From Colius striatus (Eukaryota > Chordata > Aves > Coliiformes > Coliidae), in contig NC_084763.1 in the NCBI RefSeq assembly GCF_028858725.1, positions 21,004,001 through 21,068,000 on the forward strand: a stretch of DNA of 64,000 nucleotides. The letters are read 5' to 3'. The notes under the pieces were generated by a model. It saw only the letters and a program-made list of their open reading frames with translations, was not told the origin of the DNA and searched no databases. A program made the position numbers and the translations under genes. Shown here piece after piece: positions 15,440-24,945 of the stretch (its first letter is position 1; every line of letters starts with the position of its first letter).

Positions 15440-15915
15440 AATCATAGAATAACTTAAGTTGGAGAGGACCTCTAGGGGCTGTCTTGCCCAGCCACCTACT
15501 CAAACAGGTCTAATTAGATCAAGTTGCTCATGGCCATGTCCAGTTCAGTCTTGAATACCTCAAAGAATGGAGAGTGGAGATTTGAGCAACCTCTTCTAGT
15601 GTTTGACCAATATAACAGTAAAAACCCCAAAATTCCTAATATCTAGTGGGAATTTTCCATGCTCCAACTTGGAACTGTTGCCTTTCTTCCTGTTGTTGTG
15701 TAACTCCAAATGCAGTTTGTTTCTATCTTCTCCATATTCTCTGATCAGGTCTTCCCTTCTCTTTCTAGGGCTGAACAGGCCAATCTCTCCTTGTCGATTA
15801 TGTTCTCCAATTCCTTGACCAGCACGGTGGCTTCCACTGGATGGCCTCCAGTATGTTAATACCATTCCTGTACTAGGGAGCCCAAAACTATGCATACTGC
15901 TCCAGATGCAGTCGC
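15440..15915 (-). mobile_element. CR1 LINE, old 3' fragment
   Basis: Read on the minus strand this is the 3' part of a CR1 non-LTR retrotransposon. The plus strand opens with the reverse complement of the CR1 tail (ATCATAGAAT, then GGAGAGGACC), followed by the inverted 3' end of the reverse-transcriptase ORF. The copy is heavily mutated and has no usable frame; a 107-codon minus-strand opening at 15596-15919 lies within it and is not a host gene. It is older than the CR1 copies at 17318 and 48239, judging by the many changes in the normally conserved tail. Confidence 0.8.
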
Positions 15916-15959
15916 ACAAGTTCTGAAAAAAATATAAGAGCTGGTGGTAAGAAGATTAC

Positions 15960-16055
15960 AGGAGTCTAGGAGTCTGTATCAAAGGCTTTGCTAAAGTCAA
16001 AGCATACAACATTCATTGCCATTCCCTTGTCCTTCGCTCCAATCTCCTTGTTGTA
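15960..16055 (-). mobile_element. CR1 LINE, reverse-transcriptase motif A fragment
   Basis: On the minus strand the sequence opposite 15972-15998 reads like the CR1 reverse-transcriptase segment around its first catalytic aspartate: the complement of ATCAAAGGC encodes Ala-Phe-Asp. In an intact CR1 this segment lies well upstream of the 3' part found at 15440-15915, and the intervening palm-domain sequence is missing. This is therefore probably the same insertion with a large internal deletion, or two separate fragments. Identity is by recalled family similarity, so confidence is moderate. Confidence 0.5.
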
Positions 16056-17317
16056 GGAAGTAATTTATGCTATTTTGAAATTGTTAAAATTCAGAGTCAA
16101 GTAAAAAAATGTTTATATTCTCCAGTTTATTCCTTGTTTGTGTCCTGTCCCTCTCATGTGTTGACAAATGCCCTTTGATTTTCTCTGTAGTCTCACTCTT
16201 ACATGAACTTCCCAGCATATCACTTATACTCCCACCTAATATCAACAGAAAAAAAATGAAAAACCTGTTCAAAAAGGGCAGAAGTACGGAGACAAATAAT
16301 GGTAGTTGTTTTCAGTAATCTTCACACTGGCAAAGTGAGTTTTTCATACTGTCTTCTGCCAGCCCACTCAAACACTACAAAAGTTTATTCAGAGAGGAAT
16401 AGGGTCACTTGTCTCAGTTCACTCAAAGGGGAAAGAAGAATTACAGAGAGAACAGAAATAAGACAATCTTCCCCTGGCAGCACTGCATAAAGTGTTCTAG
16501 AGGAAACAGTTGCTTCATCCCTTCCCAATCTCTCACTGGTTATTATACTAAAATGCACCCCAGACAATCACTATCATAATGAGGTTAACGGATATGATAA
16601 ATTCAGCAGAAGCGTTCTCTGTTTTTGATTGACTTTGTGGCTATGAACTCCTAAATTCATCCTTCCCACACTTTATTCTATGACTGACAAATATTTCTCA
16701 GGGCTAAACTGAATATTCGTTGACACATTTAAAGCTTTTGTGAAATCCTTGAATGAAATTGTGGCAATAAAAAGTAATATTATTTTGAAAACACCTTAGA
16801 GAGGGAGTTCCTTCTTTTTCTAGGACACCCCTCTGGTGAAGAAGCATGCTGCTACATCAGATCACCAGAGAAGAAAAGATTATGCTTGGACACAGAGGAT
16901 CCTGTGTATGTATTGCAAAGCCAGAGGGCAATTACTCTACAGTTGACTGGCCCACACAAACACTGTATCAGGAAAAAAAGCAATTTAAAACACATTTTTA
17001 ATACTGCAAGATGAGAAAAGAGTGCCATAAACAATTGGCACTATTCAGTGTATGATATTTCACTCATTTCAAACTGTCAGTGTCCCTTTTAAGAGCCATA
17101 AAAATCTTAACAGTTGTGTTGCTGTAGGGCTTACACTTAATTGTTGTAAAAAACAAGTGAGAGTCAGTGTAATGAAAGAGGTGCTCTTGCCTTCAAATGC
17201 CTTCAGACATTAAATTAAGTGTTCTCCAAAACAGGGCATGTATCAGGACTACCCTGTTTCTGCTTACCATAGGACCAGCCATTTTCAGTATAAATCATAG
17301 GAAAGCTCAGGCAGTGT
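16056..17317. other. Gene-free stretch between CR1 copies
   Basis: This is AT-rich sequence with no recognisable exon or repeat. Several 60-70 codon openings on both strands are at chance level and carry no recognisable motif. Confidence 0.55.
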
Positions 17318-18372
17318 AGGTTGGATGAGTGAAAGGTGAAGTGGATGGAGAACTGGCTGAATGACAGAGCCCAGAGGGTAGCGATCAATGGCACAGAATC
17401 GAGTTGGAGACCTGTGGCCAGTGGAGTTCCACAGGGATCGGTTCTGGGGCCAGTCTTGTTCAACATCTTCATCAACCACCTGGATGAGGGGACAGAGTAT
17501 ACCCTCAGCAAGCTGGCCGATGACACCAAACTGGGAGGACTGGCTGATGCCCCAGAAGGCTGTGCTGCCATTCAGTGGGATCTCGACCGGCTTGAGAGTT
17601 CGGCAGGGAGGAACCTCATGAGGTTCAACACCGACAAGTGCAGAGTCCTGCACCTGGGAAGGAATAACCCCATGCACCAGGACAGGCTGGGGGTCGAACA
17701 GCTGAAGAGCAGTTCTGCAGAGAGAGACTTGGGAGTGCTGGCTGACAATAAACTAACCATGAAGCAGCAATGTGCCCTCATGGTCAGGAAGGCCAATGGC
17801 ATTCTGGGGTACGTTAAGAAGAACATAGCCAGCAGACTGACAGAGGTTCTCCTTCCCCTCTACTCTGCCCTGGTGAGGCTTCATCTGGAGTCCTGTGTCC
17901 AGTTTTGGGCTGCTCAGCTAAAGAGGGACAGAAAACTTCTGAAAAGAGCCCAGTGCAAAGACATCAAGATGATCACGGGACTGAAGCATCTTTCTTATGA
18001 GGAAAGGCGGCAGGAACTGGGGCTTTTCAGTCTAGAGAAGAGGAGACTGAGAGGGGATTTACAAATATCTCAATGATGGATGTCAGGAGGCTGAGACATC
18101 CCTTTTTGGGACAAGGGGTAATGGAAAGAAGGCGGAACACAAAAAGTTCCTCTTAAACATAAGGAAAAACTATTTTATGGTGAGAGTGAGGAAACTCTGG
18201 CACAGGCTGCCCAGGGAGGGTGTCGAGTCTCCTTCCTTGGAGGTCTTCAAGACCCACGTGGATGCATTCCTGTGTGACCTGATCTAGGTGAACCTGTTTT
18301 AGCAGGAGGGTTGGACTAGATGATCTCTAAAGGTTCTTTCCAACCTCTACCATTCTATGATTCTATGATTCT
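17318..18372 (+). mobile_element. CR1 LINE, 5'-truncated, 3' end intact
   Basis: A non-LTR retrotransposon copy that retains the C-terminal half of the reverse-transcriptase ORF, the 3' UTR-like segment and the terminal repeat ATTCTATGATTCTATGATTCT (positions 18352-18372). It is 5'-truncated at about 17318, as usual for CR1 after incomplete target-primed reverse transcription, and has no poly(A) tail, also as expected for CR1. Compared with the copy at 48239-48617 it lacks 11 bases just after about 18058 and about 19 bases near 18107. It is among the better-preserved CR1 copies in the window but is not intact. Confidence 0.95.
17333..18076 (+). pseudogene. CR1 reverse-transcriptase ORF fragment (broken)
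   Basis: An open frame of about 247 codons encodes the C-terminal half of CR1 ORF2, the reverse transcriptase that would copy CR1 RNA at a nicked target. Counting from 17336, residues 29-39 read [11 protein letters not shown], the RT B motif, and residues 60-66 read LADDTKL, the C motif with the two catalytic aspartates (FADD is usual, so Phe is changed to Leu). The RT A motif and the endonuclease domain are absent by truncation. Upstream the frame is closed by TGA at 17330-17332, where a Trp codon is expected. Downstream an 11-base deletion relative to the sister copy shifts the frame and gives the stop at 18074-18076, removing the usual C-terminus. It has no start codon or promoter of its own, so it is retrotransposon debris rather than a host gene. 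Confidence 0.92.
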
Positions 18373-20065
18373 GCTTTTAGAAAAGAATAGCATATTCTTA
18401 TGTGTGCAAAGGGAGTGAGGGGGAAAAAAGCTAACTGAAGCAGCTGGACAGCAGAACAAGATTTAAAAAGCTGTCCGAGGTAAAGTTACTCTAACTTTCA
18501 ATTTGCTACTCTTCTGTTATCAGCTTTGGAGAACAGGCAGGCACTCTACCCTTACTCTCAGCCACCCTGCTTGCCTTCCTTTCCCATCATCTTTGCTTCT
18601 CTCTCCACTCCACTAGCTGTAGTCCCTTCTCTTTATCAAGTGTTAGCAGTAAGAGAGAAGAGCTGTCATTCCACAGAGGAAAGCTGTGAGCAGAGAGGGC
18701 TGTGCTGCTCTGCGGGGAGCATGGCTGGCAAGGGGGAGCCTACCACAACCACATCACCCCGTCACTTTCAAACTGCTTTGTGACACTTTTAAGTAAATGG
18801 GCAAGGGAGAGAATTCTTTTAGACTGTCCTTTCAGTGAGGATCACTGGTTACCAAGCACTAAGTACGTATTACTATAAGGGCTAAAGGCTCTTTTAAACA
18901 GTCATAGGCACTTTATTTTATGGAAGTATGGCTATGACATTAAGCCTCAGGCACGTATATCCAACCACAGCTGGAAAGCAGCCAGGATTAAGGCACTTTC
19001 AGTGGTGTCACTGAAGACAGCAGTAGCCTCCCAGCAAGTTTCATGTTTTAAATACCAAAATTGCATTGCACAACTTAAATACAAAAAGACTAACCTTTTT
19101 CAACAGTGGTCTTATTTAAAGAATTGTCACTTTCAGCAAAGGAACAGATTTTGCTTAAACTAAAAAAAAAAAAAAAAAAAAAAATCAAACAAAAAATTCC
19201 CCAAACTTATCATTTCTAAGTAAAGATAGGACCATCTGCCCACTTACACCAGCTGGGTGTCTGGCCATGAATGTCTGCTATTTCATGCCAAATTGAGTAG
19301 TTATCAATGGTTTATTATTTCTTTATTTATTTCTGTAAAAAAAAATCCATAGCCAGTTAATCTGTACACTTTGCATCCCAGCGTCTTCCCCTTGTCACAT
19401 TTGTAATGCACCTGAGAGTATCGTGGTTGTGCTGGACCCCAATTCAAAGCCTACTTAAGTCCCACCACTTCCAGTAGAACTCTAAGCAAACACTACCCTG
19501 GGAATCAGACTGTAGTTTTGCAAACAACACAAATGTTCATATATCAAAATAATAATATCAACTGCTATTTGAGTGCTTTGTTTATACATCATATTTAAGT
19601 GGCTAATCAGTAGCAATAGCTTATTATTAAGTACAAATAGTTTTGTATTTACATAAATATGGCTTATCTTGATTCTTTTGCCAGTTTTGGCTTACTTGCT
19701 AGCCATCACAGACTGTATTGGCAACCACAGTGCCTTCACTGATCTTGCCAGTTTAAGTGGAAATAAATCTAATATTTATTTTTAAATTGCCATTTAATAC
19801 TGCCGAAGTACAAAAGATTGATTTGAAAATTTAGATTTTATTCCATTTTTTTCTCAGACCAGTCTTGGACTTTCATGGCTAAGTTCCATTGTCATGTTCA
19901 CTGCAATTCGATCTCATTGCTGCTGTTTCTCAGCACACTGGTGGTACACAGTCACCAGAACTGTAAAAATTAAAAGAGTTCATCCCTTGCCAACGCAGCA
20001 TTGCTATTTACTTAGGTTGGGGTCTATTTTAATTTTGACTCATTTGGGGACTTTATTCAATACAC
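18373..20065. other. Gene-free stretch with somewhat GC-richer patch
   Basis: No exon is recognised. Bases 18530-18780 are richer in GC and pyrimidines than the surroundings and carry an 85-codon open frame of no known family. A 23-base poly(A) run lies at 19162-19184. Nothing else stands out. Confidence 0.5.
19162..19184. repeat. Poly(A) run (23 A)
   Basis: Twenty-three consecutive A bases, the longest homopolymer I noticed in the window, followed by a further A-rich stretch. No retroposed gene body or flanking direct repeat is obvious. It is a likely length polymorphism and a likely assembly-error site. Confidence 0.85.
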
Positions 20066-20265
20066 TAAGGGTTTGCTTAAACAGGGACACTCTGGAAAGT
20101 TAATCCAAAGTAATTAAAACAGTGAATTTAAAGTGGATTAGTTAAACCACATTAAACCCCAGTGTGGACTGGGGTTTAATGTGGTTTAACTAATCCACTT
20201 TAAATTCATACCTTTAGTTAATTTGGATTAATTTTCCTGAGTGTCTCTGTTTAGACAAGCCCTAA
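20066..20265. mobile_element. Palindromic PIF/Harbinger-type MITE with TAA target duplication
   Basis: A 194-bp element (20069-20262) that is one long inverted repeat with 95-bp arms and a 4-base centre (GTGG, 20164-20167). It begins GGGTTTGCTTAAACAG and ends CTGTTTAGACAAGCCC. The trinucleotide TAA lies directly outside both ends (20066-20068 and 20263-20265), fitting the 3-bp TWA target duplication of PIF/Harbinger transposons. It has no coding capacity and would be mobilised by a transposase from elsewhere. The inner 41 bp of each arm (20123-20163 and 20168-20208) are perfectly complementary, whereas the outer 54 bp match at about 78%. It resembles palindromic MITEs reported from archosaurs and turtles (the Chompy type), but I give that family name from memory only. 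Confidence 0.8.
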
Positions 20266-23200
20266 AGCCCCAATCCTGTAAACAATTTATGCACACAAGT
20301 ATTTGTATGTGATGCACTTAATTAGCCTTGATTCAGGAAAGCACTTAAGCTCTTTTGAAATCAATGGAACTTAAGTGTCAATGGATGATTTTGCCTGAAT
20401 TGGGATCAAAGGCACCAAATGCAAAAATGTTGGTCTGGACGCTCATATTCACAGGAATCACAGTACATTTTTGGATAATCTTACAAGGAACTTCTTCTGA
20501 TAACCAGTTTCTTTTCTCTTTGCCCTTCTGCATTAAATCTTTGCATAGCCTTGCTCTGCTCTAACCAGTTTTTCCATCTCTCTGGGCACTGATCTAACAG
20601 CTATGTGGTACATCAGGTTATGCTGATAAGATTCTTTGCAAGGCACTGTGTGTTTCAAGACCAGGAGGTTGTCTACACTGTCTCTTATTACTTGACATAC
20701 AGGTTCACTGAGACTTAGACTCCACTAACCAAGCCATATTGCAATTCAGACCCAAAACCTTTTTCTTTTTTACTCCAGAAGGTTTTGACAGAGAATGAAA
20801 AGGACAGAATAAAACTTGTAATTATTTGCTTTTCTTATGATTGGTAAATATTTTAAAATAATGTACAAAAGCAGAACTTGAGAACGATTAAGTGAATATT
20901 TACCATGTTGTTGTCAAACAGACATTGGAAGAAAATCCTTCAAGTTGAAAATCGTTTGTTCTTAATGGGTGTGTAGAGAATACACGTCATCACAGGGTCT
21001 AGGAAGGTGAGAAGTACCCAACAAGTGTATCTCAGTTTCTCTGTGGGGATACAGCTGACACAGAAGTAGAGCTTCTTTTGTCTCATGGGAGAAGCTGCAG
21101 TTATTAAAAATGTCCTGGATTACAGATCAAATAGGAAATCCAAACAAGATACTGTTATGATTTAAAATACAACTAACATGTCTATGTACATTTATACAAA
21201 TATATTGGTATATGCACACAATCATACACATATATGCATTCAATAACATACTTTGTTTATAATTCACACAAATATATATTAAAAATCTGTGGAAATTTCC
21301 ATATTCTGGTTGCACACATGAGTTAACTAAGCCAATAAGTCAAGAATTTTTACTTTATGTTTTATTAAACTGGCAAACCTAATCTATACTCTTTCAACAT
21401 AGATCAAATCCTGCTAACCACTTCATATACACCTAATAGCTCTACTCAACATTTGATAAACAAATTGGACATCCCCTTCTCAAAGGACTGGAAACTACAC
21501 TGTATTTCTAGACACTTCACCAGGTGAGACCATCATAGCTGTGCAAGAAACATCTCTATTTTTTGCTATGGACACCACTTAATATTTGAGATGTTAAGAA
21601 CTTGTGTAAAACACAGCTAGACTACAGACAGAAGTATGTAAATTAACAATGTGATTAATAATGTAGATAAATATAAACCACAATTTCACCAATCCAATGC
21701 ACAGCCAAGTAGAATTTTAAAATTGCATTTGTAACCCTAAGAATATTTCAGTCAAGATCTAATAGAAGAACACTTTCTTCACCTATACAAAGCCTACACT
21801 CTTCAGTTGTGACTCTGCAGTAAGACATTTTGAACGCAAATTGACACTGTCTAAGCTCCCGTAATCTTGCAAATACAGAAATAAATAATATTTGGAGTTT
21901 CCTTTTCCATTTATTGTTGTGTAAGTAAAAGGAATTAATCTTCTTTCAATGTTTTAATTTTGGGGTGGAACCTCCATTCATGCTTAAACTGGCATTGTAA
22001 GTGTTACAATGAGCCTCACAATCGATTGCCAATGAAACAAGAATAAACTACTTTTGGCAGATTCTGCTGTTGGGTTTTTTTTTCTGCTGGCTTTTGTTCT
22101 AGCTTTTATTTTGCATGGGAAAATTTTCATATTGAAAATACTGAGAGGGCCAAATCTTTTAAGACATCCCCTAAGTGCACACACAATTAGATATCCTATG
22201 CTCATATAATTACTCCAGTAGTTATTTAGACAACTCACAATTGCTTGATTTGAGTACACAGTGGGAGTATGTGCTGAAGGCAGGTGCACACTGGTTTGTT
22301 TTCATTTTTTTTAAACAGTAGCACAAATCTACAGGTTTATAGAGAGCTTTTGATATTTTCAGCAAAATTTGTACTTGGTGAATACTGCCTACATACCTAT
22401 GCTTCAGCATATACTGGGCTATAATTCTTCACGTTGCCATTTCATCTCCCAAGCACATGCTCCTTTTGCATGTGTACTTATCTAAATGCACTGTATTCTA
22501 AAAGCAGGAAATACCTATTTCCATGTATTTATAGTGGACAGGTCACTGTGATATATGCAGACTGACTGTAGATAGCTGTATGATTTCTAAATCAAATGCT
22601 GTACCTTATATTGAACAAAGTTATCATTACATCCCTGAGCTGTTAGAACTATTCAAAAGATGGTATTACTAGATAAGAATTACATACTTGACTGTTCAAC
22701 TTTTTCTAATATCAGGATCTGCTCTAACCCAAAATAAGTGTAATGGGAGACAAAGAGAAAATAAGGATTTCAAATAGAAAATGAAATTACCTCTTTGAAA
22801 TTAACAGATATATAGGCATGCAAGCAAATTATCATGTCTTCATTTTTTTTTTGTCCCGTGCTTTTTGCTTTTAAATATAACATTTAACTTTAAATGGCTC
22901 TTTCTACTTTAAACAATCTGTTGTAGCAAGAAATTTAAATGCACTGCTGTAAAACACTATCATCAGCAAGCTGGAACCTACTTTCATCTCACTTTTCTTA
23001 AACATCTGGGAATCAAAAACATCTGTAGATTGGCATGGAGTTAAGAGTTCCTCTCTAAGTGTCTTTGGCAAAACCACATAGATGGGCTGATTATCTTGCT
23101 CTTAAATGTCCTCAAAAGCAAAGAGTTCCTTTCTGGCAGTCAGGGGAATTATAAGAAATTACTTCACAGATTAGTAAGTTTACTAACAATTGCATCTAAG

Positions 23201-23754
23201 TTTTATTCCCGTTTCCCATTTCTAGGTATATATCAGACTGATCATCTTCCTTCCTATGTTGCCCTGAAGCACTATCTAATAGCCAAATGGTGACACTTTT
23301 AGTCTAATTTTTCCCAAAACTCAGGTTCAAATAATAATTCTGCTTCAGCCACTATGGATGGCAGAGCATGTCTCTGGTTTGTCCTTTCCATCTTGTACTG
23401 CAGTCCCCAAAGAAAAGGCTGGATACCTAGTGCATTGTTAGGAATAATTAGAAATAATACATTTGTCATGAAGTGCAAGCTAGTACATGTAGTACAACAC
23501 TTCATCTTCAGTTGCATATATACCTTGCACCTTTTCTTGCAAGTAAAATAAGCTCTCCAATACTAGGTGTTCTCTGCAATAGTTCACATCCTTTCAGGAT
23601 TTTAAGGAAGAAAAGGCCAGTGCCAAGCAAATGGTAGATTTATCAGATTTCCCAAAACTTAGGAACGCCAAATCTTTTTTACTAAACTAATCTCAAAAGC
23701 ATGCCAGCAACCCACGTCTGCCTTGCAAATTTAAGTGCTTGTGTCTGGCAAACT
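20266..23754. other. AT-rich gene-free stretch upstream of the CpG island
   Basis: No exon, RNA gene or repeat is recognisable. Bases 21130-21290 are an AT-rich patch with many TATA/ATAT steps. Open frames up to 101 codons occur on both strands without recognisable content. Any distal regulatory elements of the 24-kb promoter could lie here, but none can be shown from the sequence. Confidence 0.5.
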
Positions 23755-24054
23755 GCTACCGGATGGTTGAAAAACAGTGCTTAAAGGGCTGACTCCACTT
23801 CTCAGGAAGACAAGTAACCCCGGCCCTCCATAGGTTCCAGCCGGAGACTCGGGCCAGGGGGTGCCGGGCAACCTCAGCCTGGCACTGCTCATTTTCACCA
23901 CACCGCCTGTATCCCTCATCCACGAGGAAGTGGTTTGTATCCAGCTAGTCTCTTCAGGGAGCAATGTTGTGAATTCACGTCAAACTGCATTCCCCCTCAC
24001 CCCCACCTTGCGTGACTGGTAACTAAATTCTGCGTACGCTTTATGTAAATAAAA
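23755..24054. promoter_or_regulatory. GC-rich shore of the CpG island
   Basis: GC content and CpG frequency rise here (for example CCCCGGCCC at 23818-23826 and ACTCGGGCC at 23847-23855), forming the left shore of the main island. On the minus strand CAAG|GTGGGG at 24010-24001 resembles a splice donor, so a divergent minus-strand transcript leaving the island is possible. No TATA box or coding exon is convincing. Confidence 0.5.
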
Positions 24055-24397
24055 GTGCCTCGGGCTTCCTCGGAGGGTAAAAGACCCCGAACAAACGGAA
24101 ACTTCTCGGTATCAAAGAAAAGAACAACCCAACCCAAACCCCGGCGCTGTTGCCCGCCCGGGTTCGCGAAGAGCAGGCGGTACCGTGTAGTGGGACAGCC
24201 CGCCGCGAACACACGCTCATCCCTATTCCCGCCCTTCTTCTTGCCCTCCTCCTCCTTCTCCTCGGCGGCCCAGGCAGGCCGCGATGTCCCCGCTCTCCGA
24301 GCACCCCAAGCCCCGCGCCCACCCGCGGCGGCGGCGTGCGGCCGGAGCAGGCGCGGCGCGGCAGACTGTGGGCAGCCACGGCCTCACGGTGCGGCGG

Positions 24398-24408
24398 GCG
24401 CCTGCGCA
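24398..24408. promoter_or_regulatory. NRF1-like site
   Basis: GCGCCTGCGCA is a near-match to the palindromic NRF1 motif, which is common in CpG-island promoters. It lies about 240 bases upstream of the candidate first-exon donor. This is a motif match only. Confidence 0.4.
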
Positions 24409-24446
24409 GAGAGAGCCGAGGGGTGGGTGGGCGGCGCCATCGCGCG

Positions 24447-24454
24447 TTCCCGCG
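24447..24454. promoter_or_regulatory. E2F-like site
   Basis: TTCCCGCG fits the E2F consensus (TTTSSCGC-like) and lies in the densest part of the island. This is a motif match only. Confidence 0.3.
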
Positions 24455-24565
24455 TGCGGGCAGCGAGCCCTTCCCCTTCCCTTCCCCGGGCCTCCCCCAT
24501 CGCTTCCCCCTGCCCCGCGTCCCTCACAGGGCGCCAGGTCGGCGCGAGGGTCTGTGTGCCGCGCA

Positions 24566-24594
24566 GGGAGGGAGGGAGGGAGGCGGGGAGGGAG
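24566..24594 (+). repeat. G-rich tract with G-quadruplex potential
   Basis: GGGA repeated four times, then a spacer and GGGG/GGG runs, gives six runs of three or more G separated by one to three bases. This meets the usual intramolecular G-quadruplex rule. It lies about 50 bases upstream of the first-exon donor, so it would be in the 5' UTR or next to the start site of a plus-strand transcript. Confidence 0.7.
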
Positions 24595-24629
24595 AGAGAG
24601 GCTGAGCCAGATCTTCATGCCACTGCAGG

Positions 24630-24644
24630 CAGCAGCAGCAGCAG
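24630..24644 (+). repeat. Short CAG repeat at the exon-1 donor
   Basis: Five CAG units (GCAGCAGCAGCAGCAG) end exactly at the splice donor, so the last CAG is also the -3 to -1 donor sequence. Length variation here could move or duplicate the exon end. Confidence 0.75.
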
Positions 24645-24945
24645 GTAAAACCAGCCCCAGAGCATCTGCTCCCTTTAACCCGCTTGCCCCCCTCCCCGCC
24701 GGCCTCCCAGCAGTCAGCGTGTCGCCCCCCGCGTCCCGGCCCCAGCCGAGGCGTCTTCTCGGCGGCGCCTGGTCCCACCGCACTCCCGGCCGTCAGCGGG
24801 CAGCAACGGGGCCAGCTGGGGCGGTGAGGCCTGCGCGTACCGGGCTGCCGCCGCCGCTCCTCGGCCTCCTCACGCTCTTTCCCACGGGGCTGCCCGCCGG
24901 AGCGGGCGGCGGCCCGGTGTTCGGCCCAAGGCGTGCTGAGGGCAG

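Larger units (their letters stand above)
24460..24644 (+). other. Candidate first exon (3' end defined by a splice donor)
   Basis: The donor is GCAG|GTAAAA, with GT at 24645-24646, a good match to MAG|GTRAGT that follows a short CAG repeat. The left limit is arbitrary because the transcription start is not visible. The exon is probably untranslated or nearly so. An ATG at 24616 would encode Met-Pro-Leu-Gln followed by five Ala and run into the donor in phase 1, but its context is weak (T at -3). Several open frames of 150-228 codons cross the island; these are expected in GC-rich DNA, where stop codons are rare. No acceptor close downstream is convincing except possibly those at 25270 and 62356. 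Confidence 0.45.
24055..24945. promoter_or_regulatory. CpG island promoter
   Basis: CpGs are dense here and rare elsewhere: the row 24301-24360 holds 13 CpGs and 24421-24480 holds 9, against none or one in most rows of the window. This is the pattern of an unmethylated vertebrate CpG-island promoter with dispersed initiation and no TATA box. Candidate factor sites seen by eye are GCGCCTGCGCA at 24398-24408 (NRF1-like), TTCCCGCG at 24447-24454 (E2F-like), GGCGCCATCGCG around 24433-24444 (a weak YY1-like CCAT core) and several GC boxes. The only strong splice donor is on the plus strand at 24645, so transcription to the right is favoured. The target gene is not identifiable. Confidence 0.85.
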
